In this document: one piece after another, positions 7,821 to 20,955 of the stretch | Position numbering within the stretch: the stretch's first letter is position 1 | How the letters are laid out: the number at the start of each line of letters is the position of its first letter | Notes under the pieces: model-generated | Database searches by the model: none | Told to the model about the DNA's origin: nothing | Seen by the model: only the letters and a program-made list of their open reading frames with translations | NCBI GenBank assembly: GCA_947259275.1 | Contig: CAMYMH010000032.1 | Span: forward strand, 1-46,519 | Direction: 5' to 3' | From: an uncultured Acidimicrobiaceae bacterium | Lineage (GTDB): Bacteria; Actinomycetota; Acidimicrobiia; Spongiisociales; SHLN01 | Length of the DNA stretch: 46,519 bases | Position numbers and translations under genes: made by a program

Positions 7821-8191
7821 CACCTCAAAGAACAGGGTGATGAGGGTGGGGCGGGAAATCGAACTCTGGGAGCTGGCGTTCGGGTTTGTTGGTGGTGCGC
7901 AGTCGGGCTATCCGAGGCCGTCGATTAGCTAGACGGCCACCGTAAAATACGAGGGAGGCCACCAGTGGAGGGAGAGGCCCCACTCCGACTCAGTGTGCCC
8001 ACCTCGACTCAACAGCAACCTCCGCGGCTGTGAGTCCCCTTCCTGGGCACGCCGGTCAACCGACCCACTGGTGGTCTCAAACAACGCCTCCGCGACATGT
8101 CGCCGTGCCCTCGTGCCGCGGGAGATCGCCGTTCAGCCTTTCCGTCCTGGGGCCGCCGACACCTCTCAGCTCTAGTCGGACGCGGTACCCG
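7821..8191. other. intergenic region, no gene seen
   Basis: About 370 bases between convergent genes. The only clear structure is a perfect 7-bp inverted repeat, GGCCGTC at 7916-7922 and GACGGCC at 7932-7938, with a 9-base loop. There is no T-run after it, so a terminator role for the upstream secreted protein is only possible. Confidence 0.5.
7916..7938. repeat. perfect 7-bp inverted repeat
   Basis: GGCCGTC and its reverse complement are separated by GATTAGCTA. This is a candidate transcript hairpin or protein-binding dyad about 95 bases downstream of the secreted-protein gene. Confidence 0.4.
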
Positions 8192-8470
8192 TCAGGCGTG
8201 GTGGCGAGCCTTCTCAGCCGCAACCTTGAGATCCCGCCAGTCAACAACCGCGAGTCGGGCCGCCTGAATGAGTTGCTCGATGTTCCCCTCACTGAGCAGA
8301 AGCATGTCCTCGACGATGTCCTCCGGTGGGGTGACCTCTCCGTAGCTGTCGTGCCAGGCGAGCTCGGTGAGTTCCAAGAGATCGAGGGCATGGGGCGCCC
8401 GTTGCTCGCCGAACACTGCGATTACCCGCGCCTCCCGATCCTTTCGCCTCTCAGCACGCCCTACTGCCAT
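8192..8470 (-). CDS. conserved-type hypothetical protein of 92 residues
   Basis: A basic N-terminus (MAVGRAERRKDRE) is followed by a helical protein: VFGEQRAPHALDLLELTELAWHD, PEDIVEDMLLLS, and AARLAVVDWRDLKVAAE. No TM segment or signal peptide. I do not recognise a named family. It lies 36 bases downstream of nei on the same strand and may be the last gene of that operon. Intact, with ATG start. Confidence 0.65.
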   Translation of the reverse strand: MAVGRAERRKDREARVIAVFGEQRAPHALDLLELTELAWHDSYGEVTPPEDIVEDMLLLSEGNIEQLIQAARLAVVDWRDLKVAAEKARHHA

Positions 8471-8506
8471 GACCTCATTGTGCCACCGGCTGGGTTGACT
8501 ATTGGG

Positions 8507-9292
8507 TCAAGGGAACGGTTGACAGCGGGAGCACCAGAAAGTGCTCCGCTCGAGTTCGCCGACGGTTCGGCTCTCGATGTCGGTTCCGCACCGCCGACAC
8601 GGGCGTCGGTAACGGTCGTAGACCCACAGGTTGGCGCCGCGGCCGTACCCGGTCGTGTTACGAGTGCGGCGGGTGCGGTTGGCCCACAAGAGCTTGCGGG
8701 CCCGGGCGGCCAGGCCCTCAATCTGCGCCGGGCTCAGGTCGGTTGGCGACGTTTGAGGATGAATCCGCTCCAGAAACAGCACCTCCGACTTGTACACATT
8801 GCCGACCCCGGCCATCACCCGCTGATCGAGCAGCAGATCGGCCGCCCACCTTGCCGGTGAGCCACCGACCCGGGCCACCACCACGGATGGGTCGAACTCA
8901 TCGGCCAACAAATCAGGGCCGAGATGAGACAACTCGGCATCGACCACGGCCCGCGGCCCGGCCGAGACGTCCGGGGCCGCGAAACACACCGCCACGTGCT
9001 CGGGAGTTGCGATGACCAGCCGGGCCTTGCCGGGGCTCTTGCGCCATTGCTCACCCGATCGATAGAGATGCCACTGGCCGGTCATGCCGAGATGGGTGCG
9101 GACCGACACCCGGCCGGCGAAGTGGACCAGAAGATGCTTGCCCCGGCTCTCGATGGCCTCGACAGTGCGGCCCGAAAGGCGGGTCGCCCACTCTTGCACG
9201 GCTTGCGCCGAGCCGGTGACCCGCACCGTCGGGGGCCCAACCACCGGCTGAAGCAGCCGGGCGGCTTGATAGAGGGAGTCACCTTCCGGCAT
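8507..9292 (-). CDS. nei2: Fpg/Nei-family DNA glycosylase (endonuclease VIII-like)
   Basis: The product removes oxidised bases and nicks DNA in base-excision repair. The N-terminus MPEGDSLY places the catalytic Pro2 and Glu3 exactly as in the family, and the ATG start is therefore secure. The conserved Lys is in SRGKHLLVHF (about residue 67), followed by THLGMTGQW. The helix-two-turn-helix is in LLDQRVMAGVGNVYKSE (about residues 154-170). A C-terminal zinc finger has two CxxC pairs (CRRCG and CSRC) 18 residues apart. Overall it is closest to the mycobacterial Nei2 type. Length 261 is normal. It starts 3 bases after the lhr stop, which supports a repair operon. Confidence 0.9.
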   Translation of the reverse strand: MPEGDSLYQAARLLQPVVGPPTVRVTGSAQAVQEWATRLSGRTVEAIESRGKHLLVHFAGRVSVRTHLGMTGQWHLYRSGEQWRKSPGKARLVIATPEHVAVCFAAPDVSAGPRAVVDAELSHLGPDLLADEFDPSVVVARVGGSPARWAADLLLDQRVMAGVGNVYKSEVLFLERIHPQTSPTDLSPAQIEGLAARARKLLWANRTRRTRNTTGYGRGANLWVYDRYRRPCRRCGTDIESRTVGELERSTFWCSRCQPFP

Positions 9293-9295
9293 TGC

Positions 9296-13659
<4,364 letters not shown>

Positions 13660-13660
<1 letters not shown>

Positions 13661-14706
13661 TAGGCGCCGCTCTCGCCGACCGGCATTCCGAGGAACGTCT
13701 CAAGCGCCTCCCCGGCTCGCTGGTTGTAGCCGGGGGCATAGGCGCGGTAGGCGTCGATGATTTCGGTGCGTTCTTCCAGGGCTCGCCGGATGAAGTTGGC
13801 GATCTTCCAGGCCGAATCCGGAGACGGAACCACCAGGCGGCTGTGCAGGTAATCGTGGTCTTCGAAGTAGTGGGAGGTGGGGCCCAGCAGGCTGGGAACA
13901 CCCAGCGAGAGGCTCTCCAGGGGCACCATGGGGGCGCACTCACTCAGCGTCACATTCAGGTTGAGATGCATGGGGGCGAGGTAGGAAGGCATGTCCTGCT
14001 GAGGGATCGGCCCGTCATGCAGGAGCCCCCCTTCGACCCCCCAGAACTGGAGGGCCTCCTCGACTCTCGGGTTCATGGCCGACAGATGCAGCGCCGCCCC
14101 AGGGATGGTGGCGGCCGCCGCGATCATGGCATAGGGAGGCTTCTGCCAGCTCTCGATGATGTTCCAGATTCCGAAATGGGGGCCACCCGGGCTCGGCAAG
14201 GAAGGGCGATCGGGAATCCGGCGAACCCGATTCATCACGAAACCGGTGTTCACGCCGTGGGCGGCCATCACCTCGGCCATCCCGCGTTTGACGAAGCCGA
14301 TCTTCGACAGCTTCCCCTCCTTGGCGAGTTCCACCGCCATCTGGAAGGCCGCCCAGGCGTAATCCTGCGACGCCTGCATGAAGTTGCCGTGCCAAATCAG
14401 GTAGACCGGAACGGTTGGAACGACCTGGTTCAGTGCCGTGACCAGGAAGCGGAATGTCTGGGGAAAGCCCTGAATGACCACGGCCGGGCAGCCGGCCTCG
14501 GCGAAGAGCCGGGCGTAATGCCGGCCGGTGGACTCATCGAGATCGTCTTCCAAGAAGAACAACTGCTCGAACAGCTGGCCGGCCGAGCTGCGGATGCCGC
14601 GCCAGTGGGGATGTAGGACCGATAGGGGCGCCGGGCGGGCCCGGTAGTCGTCCAACCAGGCGAGCTCCTCCTGATTGAACTCGGTGAGGTTGGTTTTCCC
14701 GGTCAA
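13660..14706 (-). CDS. probable glycosyltransferase (GT4/GT-B-like)
   Basis: The likely start is TTG 14706, preceded by GGAGG; the frame is open to 14760 but the extra 18 residues lack a ribosome site. The 348-residue protein has the look of a GT-B fold: an N-terminal domain with YLIWHGNFMQASQ and a C-terminal domain with PSYLAPMHLNLNVTLSECAPMVPLESLSLG, which resembles the E-x7-E/SExxPMVxLE nucleotide-sugar region of family 4 enzymes. The end is a helix with YNQRAGEALETFL. No signal peptide is seen. The acceptor is unknown. Its stop overlaps the lhr start, so it shares a transcript with DNA-repair genes to which it has no obvious functional link. Confidence 0.6.
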
Positions 14707-15070
14707 GATTCCTCCACTCACAGCAGGTCGGGCCGACGGCGTCGGTCCGATGAGCGCCACTAGATGGCGAGACTACCGGCTGGATAGGACAAGGACTTCG
14801 TGAGTCCCGAGGCTTCAGTCGGCGACCGGTCCCCACAAGGAAGCGTGATCGGCATTATCACGCAGCGATGGGGCTCCTCCGCTAGAGAATGCCGGATCCA
14901 GGGCGGTGGTGGGTGGGTCGGTTGGGCTCGCCTTGGCGTCGTTATGCGCTGCCCGGGCAAGGCTGGTCCGCTAGGGCTGGAGCGAGTTGTTCACCGTTTG
15001 TTCATCTCTCCGTAAGGGTCTCGTAAGAAGGGTGGCGCAAGTTGGTGTCCTGTCTCAACAAGGAGAGAAC
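14707..15070. other. intergenic region with divergent promoters
   Basis: About 360 bases between divergent genes; no convincing gene in any frame. It must hold the promoters of the glycosyltransferase-lhr-nei operon and of the small secreted protein. For the latter, TTGTTC near 14988 and TAAGGG near 15013 are weak -35/-10 candidates, and AAGGAGAG at 15059-15066 is a strong ribosome site. Confidence 0.4.
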
Positions 15071-15442
15071 ATGCGACGAGGGATGATTGTGTTTGCAGCC
15101 TTTGCCCTGTCGGTTGCCTTGGCGGCACCGGCGCTGGCAGGTGGCCCACCGCCCCGGGACGACGACGGCAATCGGGTCCGAGTGGAAGTGTATGTGACGA
15201 GCCAGGGCCTGACGTTCGACTCGATTGTCGGTCCCAGCCTGCCGAACAAAGGCCCCTTCCAACAGCTGTTTATGACCGCGGATGGCCTGGAGACCGAGTT
15301 CGGTCCCGGCGATCCCGGGTATTTGGGCGGCCGCTGGTGGATTGACGGCAACGGCAACGGCGTGATGGACGACCCTACCGGTGAAGCGGACTCGGATGTC
15401 TACTTCTCCTGCCCCCTCTTGGGCCACGGCTCGGCGTCGTAA
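15071..15442 (+). CDS. small secreted hypothetical protein
   Basis: The ATG at 15071 follows an excellent ribosome site (AAGGAGAGAAC), so the longer frame from 14987 is rejected. The 123-residue product has a signal peptide (MIVFAAFALSVALAAPALA) and a mature domain of about 100 residues with VRVEVYVTSQGLTF, GGRWWIDGNGNGVMDD and a final CPLLG. The DGNGNGVMDD segment resembles a calcium-binding loop. I do not recognise the family. A strong hairpin lies 15 bases after the stop, so it is probably a single-gene transcript. Confidence 0.7.
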   Translation: MRRGMIVFAAFALSVALAAPALAGGPPPRDDDGNRVRVEVYVTSQGLTFDSIVGPSLPNKGPFQQLFMTADGLETEFGPGDPGYLGGRWWIDGNGNGVMDDPTGEADSDVYFSCPLLGHGSAS

Positions 15443-15456
15443 TCGAACAGAGTGTT

Positions 15457-15488
15457 GAAGAGGCGGCGGCTGCGGCCGCCGCTTCTTC
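15457..15488 (+). terminator. hairpin terminator after the small secreted protein gene
   Basis: A 13-bp stem with one wobble pair, left arm 15457-15469 and right arm 15476-15488, encloses a 6-base loop. It is very GC-rich and has no T-run after it, which is common in GC-rich actinobacteria. It starts 15 bases after the stop codon. Confidence 0.65.
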
Positions 15489-15900
15489 GCGTGGCCAATC
15501 GGAACTCGGGACTCGTCCGACACTCGATGACCTCGACAGTATCGAGCCGTCGCCTGTCGTTCCGGGTTCGTGAGAGATCCCACAACATCCGCAACTCGTT
15601 CGACCTCGTTCCCGGTTCGGCGCTCGGTGCACCGATCACCCAGATATGGGCGACAACGATCGGCTCACTCACCCGCACATACCGGCATCCCTGAACGGGC
15701 GTGAGTTGTCAAGCGGTGGGTCGGTCGGGTTTTCGCGGGGTAGATGCCCATAGGTGCTGCGGTAGGCGCGTGGAAACGGCTCCCGGGGGGTGGGAGTGGC
15801 CGCTGATTGGGTTAGGTCGGGTCGATTGGGTCTCCTGGGTAGGGGTCGGGAGTGTGCTTGCTTCAGGGGCCCCGAAGTCGGGGGTTGGCATAGCCGAGGG
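15489..15900. other. intergenic region, no supportable gene
   Basis: About 410 bases between the terminator and the end of IS110 copy 2. A 92-residue minus-strand frame (15400-15678) crosses the terminator and is not convincing. Near 15828 there is weak similarity to the flank of IS110 copy 1 (a shared GGGTCTCCTG about 70 bases from the 33-bp shared block), so part of this may be degraded IS DNA. Confidence 0.4.
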
Positions 15901-16590
15901 TCGGTTGCCTGGTCATCCCTTCGCCACGCACCAACGCTGGGTGGTGGTCATGAAGTGCTGCGGCCACAGCCGGGGTTGGGTTCAATCACTTGCCTCGACC
16001 CGCATCCGCTGGGGTGGGGTCATGCCGTTATGCGAACTCGCAACCCGGGCCGTGTCCGACCCACTCACGCGGCCGGCTCCTGAGGACGGATCAGGCATCG
16101 GATTTCTCCGTCACGGAGCCCGTAGAACACCAGCGTGAGAAGCTTTCTGGCAGCGGCCACCTTGGCCCGGTTGATGCCCCGCCGTTGGGCGATCCGCTAG
16201 TAACTGTCGGCGATGGCGGGGCCGCCCCGATAACGAGCCACCGCCTCGATGGCGGCCCACCGCACCAGCCGGGAACCTTGTTTGGTGATGGATCCCTGGA
16301 TGGATTTGGTGTTTGACTCTCGCAACCGAGGGGTGAGACCCGCCCACGAGCACAACCGTTCCGGGCGACCGAACCGGCTGATATCACCTATCTCGGCTAC
16401 GAACACCGCGCCAAACACCCGGCCCACCCCGGTCAGAGCAAGGATCGCCCGATACCCCGGATCGTCTTTCAGTGTGCGGTGGATCCGACCATCCAGACCC
16501 TTGATCTCCCGGTCGTAGATTCCGATCAGGTCCCGCAGTGAGCTCACTCGAATCCCGTAGGCATCGGCCAACTCAACCTGGTCTCGATGG
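15901..16590 (-). pseudogene. decayed IS110-family transposase, copy 2
   Basis: It is homologous to copy 1 and in a single frame for most of its length: AYGIRVSSLRDLIGIYDREI, LALTGVGRVFGAVFVAEIG, RLCSWAGLTPRLRES, ITKQGSRLVRWAAIEAVARY. A TAG at about 16197-16199 replaces the Gln codon in SYQRIA. Beyond it the C-terminal block (RIAQRRGINRAKV, RKLLTLVFYGLRDGEI) is still readable. About 164 extra bases (15934-16097) separate that block from WCVAKG-PGNR, which is contiguous in copy 1. The RuvC-like N-terminal domain is absent, as in copy 1. Upstream, the frame runs out of the element into a tRNA remnant. Confidence 0.78.
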
Positions 16591-16676
16591 TCCTGGATAG
16601 GACGGACAGGTCCTGAGAGCCCAACAGAACGGGACTCAATGGGTCTCGTTGGTACGGGATGATGACATGAAGGCTG

Positions 16677-16723
16677 TCTGACTACGGACCAGAAGGTTGG
16701 CAGTTCGAGTCTCTCCGGGCGCG
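16677..16723 (+). pseudogene. 3' fragment of tRNA-Arg (ACG)
   Basis: The segment reads as the anticodon arm (stem TCTGA/CCAGA with one mismatch, loop CTACGGA, anticodon ACG at 16684-16686), variable loop AGGTT, T arm with loop TTCGAGT, and 3' acceptor strand CGGGCGC at 16716-16722 with discriminator G. The T stem has one C-C mismatch. No D arm or 5' acceptor strand precedes it. It matches the 3' two-thirds of a typical tRNA-Arg(ACG). A 3' tRNA fragment of this kind is what an integrative element leaves at its attachment site. Confidence 0.65.
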
Positions 16724-16876
16724 CTGTTGATCGTTGCTCGGTTCCCGTAGCCAGGTCGATCTCGTTCACGCCGCTGCTCACGCAGTTGGAGGCCCCACAA
16801 CGTTTGCTCACCGGGCGAGAGCATCATGGCTTTCGTCCACACGCCGGTGGTCGGTAGCGCTCGACTCATGGGTGCT

Positions 16877-17689
16877 TCAACCCGGCAGTTCGGAACCGCA
16901 GGCGTCGCAGAATTGGGCCGTCTCGGAGTGCACCGCCGATCCGCAGTTGCGGCAGGATTCCTCGCGGGGACGGCGAGTGCTGGCAACCTCAGCCGACACG
17001 ATGCCGGTTGGCACGGCGATCACGCTGTACCCGACGATCATCAGTATGGCGGCGAGCACCTGGCCCAACGGCGTGGATGGCGAAATGTCGCCGAACCCGA
17101 CGGTGCTCATCGTGACGATCGACCAATAGAGCCCGCGGAACATCGAGTCGTATCCGTTCTCGGGACCTTCGATCAGATACATCGTCGATCCAACGATGAC
17201 GTTGATGAGCAGCACCACGATCAGGAATACGATGATCTTGCGCGAGCTCGCTTTGATGGCTCGCACGAGGTAATTCGCCTCGCTGATGAACCGGGCCATC
17301 TTCAACACCCGGAACACCCGCAACAGACGCAGCGAGCGGATTACCAGCAGCGACTGTGCTCCGGGAAGGATCACGCTGAGGTAGACGGGCAGGATTGCTA
17401 GCAGGTCGACGACGCCGAAGAAGCTGCGGGCATATCGCCACTTGTTGTTCACGGTGACGAGCCGGGCGACGTACTCGATGGTGAACAGAATGGTGATGAT
17501 CCATTCGAGGACGAGGAGAGTGGTGTCGTAGCGGGCCTCAATCTGCTCGACCGTCTCGAGCATGACGAGCAGCACGCTGAAAGAGATGAGCGCCAATAGG
17601 CCGATATCGAACGCCCGGGACTCCGGCGTGTTGTGGTCGAAGATGATGTGGCGGACGCGCTCCCGCCAACCCGTTGCGGTGGTCTGCAC
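16877..17689 (-). CDS. voltage-gated potassium channel with C-terminal zinc ribbon
   Basis: Six transmembrane segments are visible in 270 residues from GTG 17689: S1 (DIGLLALISFSVLLVML), S2 (LEWIITILFTIEYVARL), S3 (FFGVVDLLAILPVYLSVI), the positively charged S4 (RSLRLLRVFRVLKMARF), S5 (KIIVFLIVVLLINVIVGS) and S6 (VLAAILMIVGYSVIAVPTG). The pore filter is TVGFGD. This is a Kv-type monomer that assembles as a tetramer. After S6 there is a short zinc ribbon, two CxxC pairs (CRNC and CDAC) 11 residues apart. The frame is open to 17935, but the extra 82 residues have no channel similarity, so GTG 17689 is preferred although its ribosome site is weak. Confidence 0.85.
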   Translation of the reverse strand: MQTTATGWRERVRHIIFDHNTPESRAFDIGLLALISFSVLLVMLETVEQIEARYDTTLLVLEWIITILFTIEYVARLVTVNNKWRYARSFFGVVDLLAILPVYLSVILPGAQSLLVIRSLRLLRVFRVLKMARFISEANYLVRAIKASSRKIIVFLIVVLLINVIVGSTMYLIEGPENGYDSMFRGLYWSIVTMSTVGFGDISPSTPLGQVLAAILMIVGYSVIAVPTGIVSAEVASTRRPREESCRNCGSAVHSETAQFCDACGSELPG

Positions 17690-18012
17690 CCGGCCAGCGT
17701 AGGTGCTGGACCCAGCCCCATCGTGGCATGTCGGACCGATCGACCACTGAAGACGGCTGCAAGCAGCAGGATGGGCTGGGAGTCCTCGAGAACCCCGCAG
17801 CACCCTCCAACACTCTCGGGCACATGCGGGACTGCATCTGTCCTGGTTGTGTGCAGCCCTGAGTGCGCCAGAAAGGTCGGCTGATAGTCGGCTCGGCCGT
17901 TCGGTGGCGGGCATGGCGTCGCCTGTACACCGCACTCGGGGAGACGGGAGGGGCCCTATCGTGCCGCTCCCGTCTTCGCTTCTCCCGGCCGACCTGGGCT
18001 CAGCCGGGCATT
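17690..18012. other. intergenic region, no gene seen
   Basis: About 320 bases upstream of the channel gene. It probably includes the channel promoter. The open frame that extends the channel N-terminus is not conserved-looking, and I see no RNA or repeat. Confidence 0.35.
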
Positions 18013-18207
18013 TCAGCCTCCTCCGCGGAATTCGGCGATCTCTCCGAGCTGGTAGTGGGGTGGGATGCCTTCGATCTGGATCGGGGGTGCGATTACCCCC
18101 CGCTGTTCGATCTCATCGGGGTCGAAACCGTCGGGAACGATCCCGAAGATCACATCGCTGATGGGAGTCGCACGCCGGAGTGGTATGGCGGTCCAAGCGG
18201 CGAGCAA
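18013..18207 (-). pseudogene. C-terminal fragment of an unrecognised protein
   Basis: The frame reads LLAAWTAIPLRRATPISDVI, FGIVPDGFDPDEIEQRG, VIAPPIQIEGIPPHYQLGEI and ends AEFRGGG. The composition (Pro-rich turns between hydrophobic strands) looks like real coding sequence, more so than the plus strand here. No credible start is present: the frame runs open upstream across the SRPBCC fragment on the other strand. It is read as the 3' end of a gene cut by a deletion near 18.21 kb. Confidence 0.4.
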
Positions 18208-18214
18208 GACAACT

Positions 18215-18445
18215 GACGGTCCTGTGGGGGAAGGAACGCATTACACGTTCACCCGAGCCCTGCCACAAGGCGAGGTGGTCAACGATGTTGAGGTTTCAGA
18301 GTTCGAGGAACCGAACCTGGTTGAGTTCACTAGCCGGAGTGGCCCGACTCCGTTTGTCTATCGCTACCGGGTCGAGCCGGCCGGAACGGGCTCTCGGGTA
18401 ATCCTCGAAGGAAGCATCACAGGGGAAGGTACGCGCAATACATGA
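18215..18445 (+). pseudogene. SRPBCC-fold (polyketide cyclase-like) protein fragment
   Basis: About 75 residues match the centre of an SRPBCC (START/Bet v1-like) protein: VGEGTHYTFTRALPQGE, EVSEFEEPNLVEFTSRSG, FVYRYRVEPAGTGSRVILEG, SITGEG. Both the N-terminal strand-helix region and the long C-terminal helix are missing. The frame is open upstream to 18065 without similarity. The end runs straight into the alcohol dehydrogenase fragment, with a 4-base overlap of frames. Confidence 0.6.
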
Positions 18446-19089
18446 TTGTGCCCGCGGGTCGCCATCTCGTGCCGTTGCAGGGTCTTGATCCTGCAGTCGC
18501 CGCGCCGCTTACGGATGCTGGACTCACGCCCTACCACGCAGTTCGTCAGGCTCTGCCTCGTCTGGTCCCTGGCACGACCGCAGTTGTGATTGGGGTCGGA
18601 GGGCTCGGGCATTACGGCCTCCAGTTCATCCGGGAGCTGAGTCCAGCTCGCATCGTGGCGGTCGATGTTTCCGAGGCCAAACGTAACTTGGCGTTAGAAC
18701 TTGGTGCCGCGCTTGCCGTCGATCCGGCTACCGACGACGTGGCCGAGGCAGTGAGGGACGGGGACGAGGGAGCGATGGCCGTATTGGATTTTGTCGGATC
18801 CGACGCCACCCTGGCTACCGCCGCTGCCTGTGTTGGGCGACAGGGCATGGTGGTTATCGTCGGGCTGGCAGGAGGAGCGCTCACATACTCGTTCATGGGC
18901 ATGCCCGGCGAGGCTGTGGTCATGGGAAGCACCTGGGGCACGCGCAACGAGCTCGAAGAGGTGATTGCGCTCGCAGCCGCTGGACGCCTTTCATTCCACG
19001 TAGAGCAGCATCCCCTTGCAGACATCAACGACGTCTTCCATCGACTCGAGGCCGGTGAAGTCGCCGGGAGGGCTGTGCTGGTCCCCTAG
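18442..19089 (+). pseudogene. zinc-type alcohol dehydrogenase, C-terminal (NAD-binding) half only
   Basis: The 215 residues correspond to the second half of a medium-chain dehydrogenase: IVPAGRHLVPL, LTDAGLTPYHAVR, the Rossmann motif VIGVGGLGHYGLQFIREL, the acidic end of strand 2 (VAVDVSEAKR), DFVGSDATL, and the final helix-strand region ending AGRAVLVP. The N-terminal catalytic domain with the zinc ligands is absent, so the product cannot be an active dehydrogenase. Similarity to the family continues for four codons upstream of the ATG (YAQY), which shows a truncated gene, not a natural short form. The lost part was replaced by the SRPBCC fragment. Confidence 0.75.
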
Positions 19090-19300
19090 CCACCCACCGT
19101 CGACAAAACAAGCCCCCGATTACCCGTATATCTACACCTCGGCGTGCGGTTCCATGAAGATGGGTCAATCAACTTGGCGTCCTGCGAAGTGTTGCCTGAA
19201 AGGTCCGGTCGCCTCGCGTGTAATCGTCGTCGACGCCGCGCGTGTTGGCTCGTCTGGGATGGTCTCATCTGATTCGATCGAGAGGAAGAGGTTGGGCCTT

Positions 19301-20701
19301 CTACCGACACGGGGGCGGTGGATTGGGCGTCGGACTGTACTCCACGGAGAGGTCGGCAATCGTTGCAGTGAGAGTCGGGGTGGGGCCTTCACGCAGGAGG
19401 ATCTCGAGGTCGAGCAGACCGTCGATTGCGAGCGGCGCCCACGCCGCGGGGAGGTCAGTGGATCCATCTGTGGTGACCCAAAGGACGGCGTTGATTTCGC
19501 CGAGCGAGCCGATTCCGCAGGAGACGTCGAGGGTGAGATGCCAGGGTCGTCCGAGTGAGATCCAGAGCGGAGTTGAGGTAGCGACCCGCGGTGGATCGAC
19601 TGCGATCATCTCAGTGTCGGCCGGCGCGGCCACGCTGCCCGGAACCCGCAGGTCAGCACTAACGGTGATGCGGTCGAGGTCCTCGATATCGGCGGCGAGC
19701 TGGAAAGGCGGCGGCGGAAGGAAGTCGCGCATGATCGCCACCACGTATGTGCGTGGAATGTAGTCGTCAGTGCACATCCGTTCTCTGCTGGTGTGCACGA
19801 TCGTGGCATAGACCATGTCATCGGAAACGTCGATCGTTTCAAGACGGGTCTCCGGGCAGGACCCCGAGTGTCCCACCTCGAAAGCGACCACGATCTCGTT
19901 CAGGAAGTCCACATCAGGCGGTGATCCGCTAGCTTCGATCCTCGTCCACAGATCAGACAAATCCGCCGCGTTAGTCGCAAGTAGCAGATTGCCTTCAAGC
20001 CACGTCTGGTCAAACTCAGCCAGATACCTCCAACCTTCACCCCCGATAGGTTGAGGGCCAGGAGCAGGTCGAAGTTCTGGATCCCACCCCGAGACACAGA
20101 CTGGCTCATCGCCGACAATGTCGGCAACCTGTTCCACACGCTCCGGGGTCAGATCCCCGACGAACACCTCGACCACCCCGCGGGTCTCATAGGTGTTGGA
20201 TGCGTCCATGTCGTCGGGAAGGGCTCGCTGGACTCGCTGGCGGATCTCCTCGAGCTGTCCCCTTGTGTAGGGCATCTCGACGGCCACGACACCCACTCCC
20301 GGGAACTCAGCCGACAGGAGTGACTGGTAGGCGGCCACATCCACTCCAACGAATCCCACCGTGATCCAGCCGTTGTGGTCTCGGTCGAGCCAGATGTTCT
20401 CGTACCCGTCCAGAACCGATGCAAACCCCCGTACCTCCTCGGAGGGCATCTCGTTTCCCACGTAAATAGGTGTGGGCCGGTACCAATCGGTAGGGGCTTC
20501 CGGCCTCGGAAACTCGCCACAGAGCAGAGCTTCAATACTGTCCCGCGGAACAGACGAAGAAGTAGCGGGGTCGGTGGCAGCGCCAGCGACCACCGAACTC
20601 GACGGGCGGGACGCGGAGTCAGCGCCTTCCCCACAAGCAGCAAGCACGAGCACTACGAGAGCCCACATCGTGATCTGACGGACATGACGCGAAGAGACCA
20701 T
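19301..20701 (-). CDS. probable lipoprotein, function unknown
   Basis: The 466-residue product begins with a basic n-region, a hydrophobic segment and the lipobox VLAAC (Cys about residue 23), followed by a Ser/Ala/Thr-rich linker. The body has an acidic, mixed alpha/beta domain (DGYENIWLDRDHNGWITVGF; VAVEMPYTRGQLEEIRQRV) and later a beta-rich region with scattered cysteines, ending in a Pro-rich tail. No catalytic motif recognised. It is probably anchored on the outer face of the membrane. The preceding gene on the same strand is far upstream, so it is likely transcribed alone. Confidence 0.7.
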   Translation of the reverse strand: MVSSRHVRQITMWALVVLVLAACGEGADSASRPSSSVVAGAATDPATSSSVPRDSIEALLCGEFPRPEAPTDWYRPTPIYVGNEMPSEEVRGFASVLDGYENIWLDRDHNGWITVGFVGVDVAAYQSLLSAEFPGVGVVAVEMPYTRGQLEEIRQRVQRALPDDMDASNTYETRGVVEVFVGDLTPERVEQVADIVGDEPVCVSGWDPELRPAPGPQPIGGEGWRYLAEFDQTWLEGNLLLATNAADLSDLWTRIEASGSPPDVDFLNEIVVAFEVGHSGSCPETRLETIDVSDDMVYATIVHTSRERMCTDDYIPRTYVVAIMRDFLPPPPFQLAADIEDLDRITVSADLRVPGSVAAPADTEMIAVDPPRVATSTPLWISLGRPWHLTLDVSCGIGSLGEINAVLWVTTDGSTDLPAAWAPLAIDGLLDLEILLREGPTPTLTATIADLSVEYSPTPNPPPPCR

Positions 20702-20955
20702 GGCTACAACAGTAAGACGTCAACCGTTCAGACATGGTTCCAGCCACCCCAGCCTTCAATCACAGACGCGAGCACCATCTCATATCACCAAATACGAGCG
20801 ATAACGCTCAGAACTCACAGTGCACCAGATCGGAATCTGTCTGATCGATCGAGGTGGGCGATGGGCGGGGTCTTCGGGCACTCACACCACGAGCAGGAGA
20901 TGTCACGAGGACTCTGGACGTTGACGGGGCGGGTGCCGACACCGCCGACAGAAGA

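Noticed and set aside
15400..15678. 92-residue minus-strand frame after the small secreted protein
   Set aside because: It runs through the terminator hairpin and into the coding region of the plus-strand gene; no family resemblance strong enough to support it.
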